Positions 17,162 through 25,080 of a DNA stretch of 32,432 nt are shown here, piece by piece. The notes under the pieces are model-generated. The model saw nothing but the letters and a program-made list of their open reading frames with translations, made no database searches and had not been told where the DNA came from. Numbering within the stretch: the stretch's first letter is position 1; every line of letters begins with the position of its first letter. Origin of the DNA: JADHUC01 sp964617665 (lineage in GTDB: Bacteria; Planctomycetota; Planctomycetia; Pirellulales; Pirellulaceae); NCBI GenBank assembly GCA_964617665.1, contig CAZUAH010000101.1:1-32432 (forward strand), read 5' to 3'. A program made the translations under genes and the position numbers.

Positions 17162-18931
17162 TCAGCCTTCCAGCTTCTCCAGGGCTACAGCCGCCATCTC
17201 CTGAACCAATGGGCTCTCGTCATCCAGAAGTTTCCTCAGTCGAGGAACAGTTCGCTTGCCGAGGTCGCCAAGTTCGTCCTTGAGTTCGCCAAGCGCCAAC
17301 GCGGCTCCAGCCCGGTATCGTTCGTCGTCACTGCCCAGGGCCTTCGAGAGTTCCACCACTGCTCGCCTTGTCAACGCGGGTTGATCCGGTTGAATCTTCA
17401 CCAAAGCGAAAAGGGCCGCGAGTCTTACCATCTGACTCTTATCGCTTTCCAAGTCGCGTAGCCTGGACACGGCCGCAACGGCACCGCCCGGTCCGATCTT
17501 GCCCAAAGCGAAACACGCACTCGCTCGGATCTCCTCACGATCCGCACTCAGCGAATTGAGCAACGCCGGCACGGCTGCCCGCGCCTTCGGGCCAATTGCG
17601 CCTAACGCAAACTGGACTTCCCGACGAAACATTACGTCGTCTTCCTCTTGAGCATCTTCCTTCAACGCTTCGATCAGCGCCGGTACGGCGGCTTCGGCAT
17701 CCGGGCCAAGGCGATAGATCAGGCTCAGGGCAAGTGGACGTAGCTTCTCGTTTTTCAGGGTGTCTTTAACGTGCTGAAGTGCCTTCGGACCAAGTTCCGC
17801 CAACGCCTCGACGGCGTTCCTAACGACGCGAGGGTCTTTGTCCTCTAATGCATCGATCAGCGCCGGCACGACAAGATCGCGTGGCACGTCAAAATCTACG
17901 GCAGCTTTCGCCGCAAGTCGTCGAAGGTGGACGTCGTCCGACTTGAAGGCACCCACAATCAACTTGACGGCACGTTCGACCATCGCCTTGTCGTCAGAGT
18001 TGTTTAACGCCAGTGCCCACGCGCTGATCATCTGCAGGAACGGATCGTCACTCTCGACGGCTTTGGTCAGGGCTTTCGTCGCATCCGCGTCGAGCCCAAT
18101 TTTTCCCAACGCGAACGCCGCGGCATAACGACCGCCTTCATAAGGGTCTGTTTCCAACGCCTTGACGATTTCGGGCAGGGCGGACTTGGACGCCGGACCA
18201 ATTTCGCCAAGTGTGATCATTGCCTGAAAGCGTACGTCCGGCTCTTCGTCCTTCAGCACTTCTCTCACTAGCGGAACGGCATCCTTTGCATCCGGGCCGA
18301 TTTCGGCTAGAACCAAGCATGCCCAATAACGGGCTTCTTTGTGCTTCAGCACTTCACAAAGCCGTGGGACCACTTTTACGCCTTCGTCGGCCACGGTGTT
18401 CAGTGCCGGTACGACGATGGCAGGATCCGACTCTTTCAGAATCTTCAGGACCTCGGGCAGCGTCTTTTCAACAGGAGGATTGATGGCCAGGAGTGCTCGC
18501 AAGCACGCCTTGCGCACTTTCAGGTTCTTGTCAAAAACCTTATCTAGCAGCGCATCGACCACATCGTCCGATTCGCTCCCAATTCTTCCCAACGTAAAGG
18601 CCGCATAGGCACGCACGTCTGGATCCTCATTGCCCAGTCCCTTGATCAGGGCCGGCGCGGCAGCCGCGGCATCCGGACCGATCGATCCCAATGTTCGTGC
18701 CGCGTGCCAGCAAATGGTGTTGTCCTCGTTGCTCAGAGCTTTCACCAACGCCGGTACGGCGGATTTCGCGTCGGCTCCTAGCTTTCCCAACTCGTCGATC
18801 GCACGCAGACAGACCTCTTTGTCGGTGCTTGCAACATCTCTGGTGAGTCTCTCCAAATCAGCGGCCGTTGCGTTTGCGATCGCCGCCAGTGTCAGGCACG
18901 CTGCAATCGTTGTGGTCACCGTGTATCGCAT
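17162..18931 (-). CDS. Exported HEAT-repeat protein
   Basis: The protein has 589 residues with a signal peptide (MRYTVTTTIAACLTLAAIANATA) and then about fourteen HEAT-like repeats covering the rest. The recurring unit is of the form 'AVPALVKAL..ED..VR..AA.ALG.IGPDA', about 37 residues, which is the PBS-lyase HEAT-like style. It has no enzyme motif and should form a curved scaffold for protein binding in the periplasm or outside. GAGG lies before the ATG. It is transcribed just ahead of the FHA-ABC transporter (17 bp), so it might be an accessory binding or scaffold protein of that transporter; this is inferred from position only. Such proteins are abundant in Planctomycetes. Confidence 0.93.
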   Translation of the reverse strand: MRYTVTTTIAACLTLAAIANATAADLERLTRDVASTDKEVCLRAIDELGKLGADAKSAVPALVKALSNEDNTICWHAARTLGSIGPDAAAAAPALIKGLGNEDPDVRAYAAFTLGRIGSESDDVVDALLDKVFDKNLKVRKACLRALLAINPPVEKTLPEVLKILKESDPAIVVPALNTVADEGVKVVPRLCEVLKHKEARYWACLVLAEIGPDAKDAVPLVREVLKDEEPDVRFQAMITLGEIGPASKSALPEIVKALETDPYEGGRYAAAFALGKIGLDADATKALTKAVESDDPFLQMISAWALALNNSDDKAMVERAVKLIVGAFKSDDVHLRRLAAKAAVDFDVPRDLVVPALIDALEDKDPRVVRNAVEALAELGPKALQHVKDTLKNEKLRPLALSLIYRLGPDAEAAVPALIEALKEDAQEEDDVMFRREVQFALGAIGPKARAAVPALLNSLSADREEIRASACFALGKIGPGGAVAAVSRLRDLESDKSQMVRLAALFALVKIQPDQPALTRRAVVELSKALGSDDERYRAGAALALGELKDELGDLGKRTVPRLRKLLDDESPLVQEMAAVALEKLEG

Positions 18932-19006
18932 GTCAAACCTCGTTCTTTATTGCGTCTAAGGATCAGCTATAGAAAACACGAGAGGGTCAAATGGCAAAAC
19001 GGCCGT

Positions 19007-19666
19007 CTAGCCCGGCCGCATACGAGACTCGAAGGCCAGGCTTGTCAGAAAGGCCTTTGCCTGAGTATAGGCCTGGGGCGGAACGTTTCGAATATTCCGC
19101 TTCAGTTCAGCTTGGATGTTGTTGATCGAGGCATCAACTTGCTGCATCTGTTCAACGGTAAGGAATCCGTTGGTTGCTCGGACGCTGTAGAGGTCCTCGA
19201 GTTGTTCCCGGTCCTGTTGGTACTGATTCTGCTGGACGATACCGGGCCAATGGATGCCGCCTGTAAGCGGGTCCAGCTCGCTGGGGCTCAGCCGGTTCGG
19301 CTTTCGTGCGCTGGAGTAGCGCATCACGTCTTCCATGGAGGGCCGCGGTCCGCGTTCGGCGGCCCGAGCTGCCTTGTTCATGGCGCGCATCTCGAAATAC
19401 TTCTCCGTGCCGTATACGCGATTGTCGATGTACTTCGTGCGAGCATCCTCCACGTTCTTCATCGCTTCGGAGTTCATCAGATTCGCGGCACCCTTGGACC
19501 GAATGACGTCGGCCATGCCACGCATCGCACCTTCCTCGGCGGTCGAGGCATGATGCTGGCCCGAGCCATAACCCCAAGGGTTGCCGTACTTGTACCAGTC
19601 CTGCGCCGTCGCGATGCCTGCGCTACCGACTAACAGCAGGCCAAGTGAACACAACACAATTCTCAT
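19007..19666 (-). CDS. Exported hypothetical protein
   Basis: The protein has 219 residues and no family I recognise. It begins with a signal peptide (MRIVLCSLGLLLVGSAGIATAQ). The mature part starts DWYKYGNPWGYGSGQHHAST, a Gly/aromatic-rich stretch, and then becomes helical and charged, with MNKAARAAERGPRPSMEDVMRY in the middle and a helical C terminus. The start is set at 19664-19666 because AAGGAG stands about 7 bases upstream. It is followed downstream by the HEAT-repeat gene after a gap of about 75 bp, and it could be part of the same transcript. Confidence 0.75.
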   Translation of the reverse strand: MRIVLCSLGLLLVGSAGIATAQDWYKYGNPWGYGSGQHHASTAEEGAMRGMADVIRSKGAANLMNSEAMKNVEDARTKYIDNRVYGTEKYFEMRAMNKAARAAERGPRPSMEDVMRYSSARKPNRLSPSELDPLTGGIHWPGIVQQNQYQQDREQLEDLYSVRATNGFLTVEQMQQVDASINNIQAELKRNIRNVPPQAYTQAKAFLTSLAFESRMRPG

Positions 19667-20096
19667 TTTTGGTCTCCTTTCTCTCCGCTGCACATGGGAT
19701 TCGCCGAATCACCATCCACTGGCGGAACCAAGGAATGGGTCCAATTGAAGAGTTCTAATAGGTCTAGACAAATGACTTGCGGACGCCGTATGGGCTTCGT
19801 TCGGATCCGGTTCTCAACTCGCAACCGATCAGACCTAAACGCCTGATTGGTTCGAGTTGCGGTCCCGAACGCGCAACAAATAGTATAATCCCTAAATGGG
19901 CGGGATACAGCCGCGCAGCACGAATTTCGTGGTCCGCGTGTGGAAAACCCGCGAAAATTGGGGATCGGGCGGGCAGAGCTGCACGTAATCAACGTATGAA
20001 CCGATACAGGCATCCCATCTTCCCGATTCAACGTTCATTTGGTTCAATAGGTGGCTTGATACTCGTCTTGAAAACGCAGGCTTCAAGAGGCAAGTG
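19667..20096. promoter_or_regulatory. Divergent intergenic region
   Basis: About 430 bp between the exported hypothetical gene (-) and the STAS gene (+). There is a perfect TATAAT at 19884-19889 on the plus strand, but the nearest TTG-like -35 (19857) is 21 bp away, which is too far for a standard promoter. I see no RNA gene or repeat. Confidence 0.35.
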
Positions 20097-20549
20097 ATGA
20101 CGTCCGAATCCAGTATCCCAGAAGACGCTGTCGATCAGTGTTCGGTCTGCGGCCAGGAGATAACCTGCGATCCGTCAAGCGAAGCCCGTTGTTCGTCATG
20201 CGGTCACTTGGTGTGGTTTCGCAAGCAGGAGATGGACGATTTCGTCATACTCAACTTCCTGCCGAGCATGAATCCCGAGCTAGCAGACTTTGAACGAGTT
20301 GGCGGATGGGTAGTGCGATCCGACGGCCCGAGCCGTGTCGTCCTCAATTTTGCCAACGTGGAATTCGTCAGCAGCACGTTCCTCGGACGCTTGGTGGCAT
20401 TCCAGAAGCGGTTGAGTGGTGCTGAGAGGAAGAGGAAGCTGACTCTGTGCGGACTGAATAAGGTCGTGAAAGAGATCTTTCAGATCACCAGGCTCGAAGA
20501 CCTGTTCAAATTCTCTGACGACGAGGACGGAGCCACACGCGGCATGTGA
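20097..20549 (+). CDS. Zinc-ribbon plus STAS-domain protein (anti-sigma antagonist-like)
   Basis: The protein has 150 residues. The N-terminal 45 hold a zinc ribbon, CSVCGQE and later CSSCGH. Residues 48-140 are a STAS domain: VVRSDGPSRVVLNFANVEF gives the beta strands and VSSTFLGRLVAFQKRL the helix that in SpoIIAA-type antagonists carries the phosphorylated Ser of DSSGLG; here the site reads SST. STAS proteins of this kind bind anti-sigma or partner-switch kinases. AGAGG six bases upstream favours the ATG at 20097 over the GTG at 20094. No kinase or sigma factor is adjacent in the window, so its partner is elsewhere or unrecognised. Confidence 0.8.
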   Translation: MTSESSIPEDAVDQCSVCGQEITCDPSSEARCSSCGHLVWFRKQEMDDFVILNFLPSMNPELADFERVGGWVVRSDGPSRVVLNFANVEFVSSTFLGRLVAFQKRLSGAERKRKLTLCGLNKVVKEIFQITRLEDLFKFSDDEDGATRGM

Positions 20550-20566
20550 TCGACATGCCTTTCACG

Positions 20567-20600
20567 AAAAAAAACCGTCCGATCCTTTCGGACCGAACGG
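20567..20600 (-). terminator. Rho-independent terminator for the minus-strand gene
   Basis: The 6-bp stem GTCCGA/TCGGAC (20577-20582 with 20588-20593) is followed, on the minus strand, by a run of eight T (20567-20574). It lies 62 bp beyond the stop of the gene at 20662. On the plus strand there is no T run, so it serves the minus strand mainly. Confidence 0.65.
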
Positions 20601-20661
20601 CGTTCTTGTTGGCTCCTGGGAAACACGCCCCAAAAAACATGCTGTTAGGCTGAAACGGTGC

Positions 20662-20955
20662 CTACGACCTGAGCTTCTCTTCGTCGTCGTCTTCTTCGAT
20701 GTCGGGCAAGCAGACCCATTCGGACATCGCAAAGTTGTAAGCCTGTTCGTAGGACAAGCCCTGCTGCTCCAGATCCTCCGTCGTCTCCAGCCAGTAACGA
20801 GCCGCCTCTCTGGTGCGTTTTTCGGTCTTGCCCGCCTCGTCGTACAGCTTCATCAGCTTGGGGCGGCTCTTCCGCCAGATCTTCTCGACGTGTTCCTTCA
20901 ACTCGTTAACGCCGCCGCGAAGCCCCGCCAACCGCTTCACTTGCTCTGTTGCCAT
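20662..20955 (-). CDS. Small charged hypothetical protein
   Basis: The protein has 97 residues, predicted mostly helical, starting MATEQVKRLAGLRGGVNELK. The middle is basic and rich in Lys/Arg; the end is an acidic tail (PDIEEDDDEEKLRS). The segment GLSYEQAYNFAMSEWVCLP resembles motifs in small proteins of mobile elements, but I cannot name a family. I chose 20955 because GGGGAGA lies about 8 bases upstream; the longer frame to 21042 has no such site and an unlikely N terminus. A terminator follows it on its own strand. Confidence 0.65.
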   Translation of the reverse strand: MATEQVKRLAGLRGGVNELKEHVEKIWRKSRPKLMKLYDEAGKTEKRTREAARYWLETTEDLEQQGLSYEQAYNFAMSEWVCLPDIEEDDDEEKLRS

Positions 20956-21717
20956 CTGTCCGTCTCCCCGGCACGTCGGCCGCTCTTCCAGATGTCGTGG
21001 GGTAACACGCCACCATGCTTTCGTATTATACGTCCGCGACACTTCCTACGTTCCAGCAAATCCCGCATTTTTTGGCAACTTTGCGCCCCCTCGCGACCGG
21101 ATTCGTCCGGTCGAGGAACAGGTAACGGTTGCCGACTGCCCCACTCTCCCTCGATTGGCTCCATCAACTTGTCAACCGCTCCGCCCATCACAGCTCCAAT
21201 TTGCCGTTCAAGAAACACGCCATCGTGCCAATTCGTTCCCGGGATTACAGCGGCTGCCTCCAACAGAGGCATCAACCAGTGCGTTGTCGTCGCGCCGCCC
21301 ATTACCGGCCGTTGGTGATAGAGGGAGCAATCGACGCTAGGGAGGAATGGGCTCGGCAGGATTCCAACTTTCGACTGAGAGAGCAATGAGTTTCGCAGTA
21401 CACTATCGTACCTGAGGATGGACGGCAGAAAACCCTCGTTCCGCTTGGATTCTCCGATTTTTTCGCTCCCCGGCAAGACACTCCTGCTCGCATTGTCGCC
21501 TCAGATCAATCTTTCTTGCCTGAGCAGCGGACAAGTGCTCCCAAAGTCCCGTTCGCCAACGGCAGACTGAACGGGGACGCGTATTGGGCGAAGCCGCCGA
21601 TTTCAACTCACTCGGAGCGTCTTCCGTATTCGTGGTATCCAAGAATCTTGGCTCCTCGGCGAATAGCCTCGCGGCAGGAAGGTGCGTTTTTACCACCCCG
21701 TTCAAGGGGACGAGTCG
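20956..21717. other. Gene-poor stretch, no confident gene
   Basis: About 760 bp. On the minus strand 21115-21330 has a protein-like stretch (WHDGVFLERQIGAVMGGAVDK) without a good start or family. At 21345-21410 the text 'ggcaggattc' resembles the 3' end of a tRNA but lacks the TTC of the T loop. I see no promoter or terminator. Confidence 0.5.
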
Positions 21718-22152
21718 ATGTTTCCGCTCAGTTGGACGTTTCGCGAATGGTGTCGTGCCGTTGTGGTGTTCGCGGTGGGCGCCCTTCTAGGCATCGTCAT
21801 CTGGTGGGCATCGCCCATGGTCACGGGGCACGACGAGCCGTGGGACGCGGGAGGCAAGTACTATCTCGGAACGCTATTCCTGGCTGGCTTTGTCGCTACC
21901 ATCTTCCTGCCAAAGGCATTCTGGGTCGCCCCGATTGGCGTATACGTTGGCCAGCTTCTGTTCGGCTTGTACCTCTACGATCCGGAAAGCGCATCGCTGT
22001 GGCCAATCGGAATGGTTTTGGCCATCTTCTATTGTCTCGCCGCCCTCGCCGGTTCTTTGATGTGTGCCATATTGATGTGGCTGGTTCATCTCATGGCCAG
22101 CACATACCGATTCGTCCGGGGGCCACGGAAGCAACCTGAGAAATCGGCTTGA
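21718..22152 (+). CDS. Hypothetical integral membrane protein
   Basis: The protein has 144 residues with four hydrophobic segments: about 13-31, 47-64, 66-84 and 94-126, the last long enough for two helices. It has no recognised domain. The loop after the first segment contains SPMVTGHDEPWDAGGKYY, which is polar and may face outside. The ATG at 21718 follows AAGGGGA by about 8 bases; an alternative GTG upstream (21682) would add 12 polar residues. The next gene starts 18 bp downstream on the same strand. The function is unknown. Confidence 0.7.
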   Translation: MFPLSWTFREWCRAVVVFAVGALLGIVIWWASPMVTGHDEPWDAGGKYYLGTLFLAGFVATIFLPKAFWVAPIGVYVGQLLFGLYLYDPESASLWPIGMVLAIFYCLAALAGSLMCAILMWLVHLMASTYRFVRGPRKQPEKSA

Positions 22153-22169
22153 TACACCGCAGGAAGATC

Positions 22170-22597
22170 ATGACACATGGCGAAGACATCCGGAGTTATC
22201 TGTGCATTGCGGCGGGCTTCAACCTACTGGTTCGGGTGCCGATCGGGGCCCTGATCGGGCATTTCGCAAGGGGCGGGCGATTGAGGGAGGCGGCCTGGGC
22301 TTCTTGTTGGGGCCAATCGGCTGGTTGCTGATTGCTGCCCTGAAGGATCGCCGGCGGCTGTGCCCCGAGTGCCGAGCCCGAGTCCCAAACGACGCTCGGA
22401 GGTGTAAGCACTGCGGATCCGATCTGCCGATGCCGGCTCAGCAACGGGCACCGGCGCCGTCCAGAAAACCAACGGTGGAGGCTCAGGTCGTCCCGGGTGC
22501 CCCGGTCACCTGTCCGCATTGCGGCGCGGAGGCCACGGAGACGGTTGAGATGGGGCAGACGGTTCGCGCGTGTCCCAAGTGCGGCGAAAGGCTCTGA
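22170..22597 (+). pseudogene. Membrane protein with two zinc ribbons, frameshifted
   Basis: The first frame, from the ATG at 22170 (AGGAAG just upstream), gives MTHGEDIRSYLCIAAGF... GALIGHFARG. It should continue as GRAIEGGGLGFLLGPIGWLL, which appears in the neighbouring frame. Adding one G to the four-G run at 22270-22273 joins the two. The joined protein is of a common type: two short membrane helices around 'GHFARGRAIEGG', then a zinc ribbon (CPECRARVPNDARRCKHCGS) and, after a Pro/Ala linker, a second (CPHCGAE... CPKCGERL). As written the first frame runs into a short wrong tail at 22331. Either a pseudogene or a homopolymer error. The membrane part and ribbons are clear; the role is unknown. 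Confidence 0.75.
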
Positions 22598-22620
22598 TCC
22601 CAGCGGAGAAATGGCAGATT

Positions 22621-23025
22621 ATGGCAGAGATTGGCAAGCGAAAAGGCGATTCCGACCTCATTTTGTCTCTTGCGAGGGGCAAAACAGTCCGGGAAGCGGC
22701 CGAATCGGCCGGCATCGGAGAGCGCACTGCGCACCGCCGGCTGAGCGAGCCGGTGTTCCTTCAGCTGGTCCAGGAGACGCGCGCGGAGATGATGACACGG
22801 GCGATGGGCAAGCTCGCCGACGCGTCCATCGACCCCGTAGAAACGCTCGTCACGCTGCTCAAAGCGGAATCCGAGAACGTGAGGCTGGGTGCGGCCAGGA
22901 CAATCCTGGAAGCTGGCCCGCGGCTACGGGAGTTGGTGGAGTCGGAGACCCGGCTCGCCGCCCTTGAGCGACAGGTTGGTGAGTCGGAGACAGATTCAAA
23001 TACTGGCCGGCTCAGGGCCAGGTAA
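22621..23025 (+). CDS. Helix-turn-helix protein
   Basis: The protein has 134 residues. Residues 12-45 hold a helix-turn-helix (LARGKTVREAAESAGIGERTAHRRL), followed by a helical region of the sort seen in small proteins next to phage terminases or transposable elements ('...ETRAEMMTRAMGKLADASIDPVETL'), ending in a coiled coil (LRELVESETRLAALERQVGE). It probably binds DNA. The start at 22621 is likely; the frame is open to 22570 and overlaps the preceding gene, so the 5' end is not certain. The next gene follows after 12 bp with a clear ribosome binding site. Confidence 0.72.
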   Translation: MAEIGKRKGDSDLILSLARGKTVREAAESAGIGERTAHRRLSEPVFLQLVQETRAEMMTRAMGKLADASIDPVETLVTLLKAESENVRLGAARTILEAGPRLRELVESETRLAALERQVGESETDSNTGRLRAR

Positions 23026-23037
23026 AGGAGAGAGGCG

Positions 23038-23394
23038 ATGTCCAAGGCTATGGCGAATCGGCTGGCGAGGCTGGAGGAACGGTGCCATGGCGAGGGGCTA
23101 CCTGAGCATGCACGGTGGTACGCTGAGCGACTGGAAGATTGGCCTGAGAAGTACCTCCTGGAAAAGCAGGGACGCCCTCTCAGCCCAGAACAAGCGGCGG
23201 AGGAGAAGGTCCAGTGCCGTCAGCTTGCGGCCCGATTGCGCGTGGGCGAATTGGGCCAGCAAGAAGATCATGACCTTGCCGTGTGGGAGATCGCAGGGGC
23301 CCTGCCAAGAGAAGTGCTGCACTGGTTCGCCTCGGTCGATGAGATGATCCTCGCTGATGAACTGCCGGACGATGTGAGCAAATGGCTGGAGTGA
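23038..23394 (+). CDS. Hypothetical protein, paralog of the next gene
   Basis: The protein has 118 residues, predicted helical. It starts MSKAMANRLARLEERCHG, a short coiled-coil, and ends PREVLHWFASVDEMILADEL. I know no family. The segment CRQLAARLRVGELGQQEDHDL aligns with CRDIAADVRVGRIVRSKDL in the gene that follows, and both begin with an MSK..-R-LE.. helix, so the two are probably tandem duplicates. AAAGGAG precedes the ATG, and the gene sits 12 bp after the HTH gene, in one likely operon. Confidence 0.65.
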   Translation: MSKAMANRLARLEERCHGEGLPEHARWYAERLEDWPEKYLLEKQGRPLSPEQAAEEKVQCRQLAARLRVGELGQQEDHDLAVWEIAGALPREVLHWFASVDEMILADELPDDVSKWLE

Positions 23395-23396
23395 GT

Positions 23397-24013
23397 ATGA
23401 GCAAGCTTAAGCACCGTATCGAGCAACTCGAAGCGAAGGTTGGCAATGGCGGCGAACCCGACGACTTGAGGGACCCTGTCTCCTGGAGGCCAGGGCGAAT
23501 ATCCTGAGTGATCTTCCGGAGGATTTCGCGGAGCCGGACTACATCTGGATACGCCCATCGAAATCAGGCGGCTTGAAGCCATATGTCAACCCTCTTGATA
23601 AGGCCGTGAAGGAGTCTGGCAACTGCGGCAAGGGCGGTGGGTTCCATCCGTATTTCGCGAGATTCTCAGGCGCCGATTTGGAAAGGATCAAGGCCGAGTG
23701 CCGCGACATTGCTGCAGATGTCCGCGTTGGAAGAATAGTGCGTTCCAAAGATCTGATCGAACGTCTGCCCATCCCGGTACTTTTTGTCTTGGCACGCACG
23801 GATGCCGCGCGAGAGAATACGGGCGACGAGATGCGATCCGAAACGGTGGAAGAAGAGGAGCGTCTTCTCCGTGAATACGCAGCCGAGGTGAGCAAGCTAT
23901 GGAGAACTTCCGAGGGTCCGGTGGGCGAGGAAGGAGAGTATTGGTCACGCTCAATGTACAAGGCCGGCCTCCCCGGGGGCGGCGCCGGGCTAGTGGCAGG
24001 AAGTACCGACTGA
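23397..24013 (+). pseudogene. Hypothetical protein, frameshifted paralog of the preceding gene
   Basis: The ATG at 23397 opens MSKLKHRIEQLEAKVGNGGEPDD and continues to a stop at 23505 after 36 codons. The sequence then carries on in another frame as LEARANILSDLPEDFAEPDY and runs to 24013. One inserted base, for example a G in the GGG at 23470-23472, would connect them as DLRGPCLLEAR. The long part holds CRDIAADVRVG, which matches the preceding gene, then an acidic region. It starts 2 bp after the stop of its paralog. Whether it still makes protein is doubtful. The function is unknown. Confidence 0.6.
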
Positions 24014-24031
24014 ATAAGCGAGGTACACATC

Positions 24032-24270
24032 ATGGCCCGCAAGAGACGAATGCCCAAGTACCCCTCCAAGCCCCACTCCACTGGCCAAGCGAGAATCCAG
24101 CTGGGCGGCCGTTGTCGCTCGAGCGCACGCTCACCCTGAAATTCTACACGGGTGGAGAGCGGGAAGAGTTCGCACGGTTGGCGAGGAATCTCGGTTTTGG
24201 GCCGGAAGAACTTGCCCTGAAGCTGATCCAAGATTTCGCTAGCAAGCACCCCAACCAATACCTGACGTGA
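24032..24270 (+). pseudogene. Small basic protein, frameshifted; start resembles an integrase N terminus
   Basis: The ATG at 24032 follows GCGAGG by about 8 bases. It reads MARKRRMPKYPSKPHSTGQA then RIQLGG, a style known at the start of planctomycete tyrosine integrases ('K..KP.S.QA...L.GR'), and stops at 24137. In the adjacent frame LSLERTLTLKFYTGGEREEF continues to a stop at 24270 as a plausible helical protein. One added base near 24105-24110 would fuse them to about 79 codons. The basic start suggests nucleic-acid binding. Without the rest of an integrase, either a fragment or an unrelated small protein is possible. Confidence 0.5.
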
Positions 24271-24401
24271 CATGTGCGGCTGCGGCGCGAAGAGCCCGAG
24301 CAGGGCGCCGACGTCCCGAGTAGCCGGCTTGGCTACAACGGATAATCGACCGTACAATCGGGCGATGGCTCAATGAGACTGCCCTCCTGTGAGACCGAGT
24401 G
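24271..24401. other. Intergenic region
   Basis: 131 bp with no gene or clear signal seen. Confidence 0.5.
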
Positions 24402-24608
24402 ATGGCCGCGAAAAAACGCCCAGAGAAGCCGCCTGACGACCCTGAGTACGTCGCGAAGTGGGCGCAGGACTTGGTAAACGCCATCGGGAAACGTCAAGCT
24501 CGCAAGCGTCTGGCTAGTTACGAGGCTTTAGCGGAAGACACGAAACTCGCCAAACGGGACCGAGCAGTCGCCGCGCAGCGGGCCGAGGCCCTCGCCAGTT
24601 TGCTGTAG
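24402..24608 (+). CDS. Small hypothetical protein
   Basis: The protein has 68 residues, rich in Lys, Arg and Ala (MAAKKRPEKPPDDPEYVAKW), probably helical from DPEYVAKWAQDLVNAI on. A GTG at 24399 is an alternative start. I do not know the family. It lies at the end of the plus-strand cluster and converges with the small membrane protein gene on the other strand. Confidence 0.5.
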   Translation: MAAKKRPEKPPDDPEYVAKWAQDLVNAIGKRQARKRLASYEALAEDTKLAKRDRAVAAQRAEALASLL

Positions 24609-24643
24609 CCGGGAATGCCCCGACGGCTATTCTTCATTTGGGG

Positions 24644-24877
24644 CTATGCGGCTGATCCTTGGTGGTTTCCTTTTCGCCTCTTCCAGGTGATCGAACAGGC
24701 GACGGAAGCCACACAGGATCCACCGGCGAGTACTGGAAACAGCCGTACGTAGTAGCCGGTATCGTAAAGGACGATCAGCGAGGCAATGATTGCCGTGGCC
24801 CACATGAGAGCGTTGGCCATCATTAGCGGGAACAGGTCGCCTCCCGACGAGCCCGGTTCGGCCAGTGGTTTGTTCAT
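24644..24877 (-). CDS. Small membrane protein
   Basis: The protein has 77 residues with two membrane segments (about 17-36 and 43-62) and a basic C-terminal tail (ITWKRRKGNHQG). The start at 24877 is set by AGGAGA about 8 bases upstream; the frame runs on to 24967 but without signal. The family is unknown. Confidence 0.6.
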   Translation of the reverse strand: MNKPLAEPGSSGGDLFPLMMANALMWATAIIASLIVLYDTGYYVRLFPVLAGGSCVASVACSITWKRRKGNHQGSAA

Positions 24878-25080
24878 ATCGCTGTCTCCTACGTCACGAT
24901 TGGGTGTTGCTCTTTGGGGTATTCGCCCAAGTTGGAGTGATCGTCGGGGTGTCCTTTCCGAGCCCACGAATTAAACAAGTATTACCCAGCCACTTGAGCC
25001 TCGTCCCTGCGAGAGACAAATCTGCAGCCGGCCACGCGCTCCGGAGGCGGAAAGCGGTACCACCACTCAGTATACCGCGT

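Noticed and set aside
19884..19889. TATAAT promoter element
   Set aside because: No -35 at a proper distance; kept only as a remark on the intergenic region.
21345..21410. Possible tRNA 3' remnant (text 'ggcaggattccaac')
   Set aside because: The T loop would read GTTGGAATC in place of GTTCGAATC, and no anticodon arm or acceptor pairing follows, so I do not call it a tRNA or attachment site.
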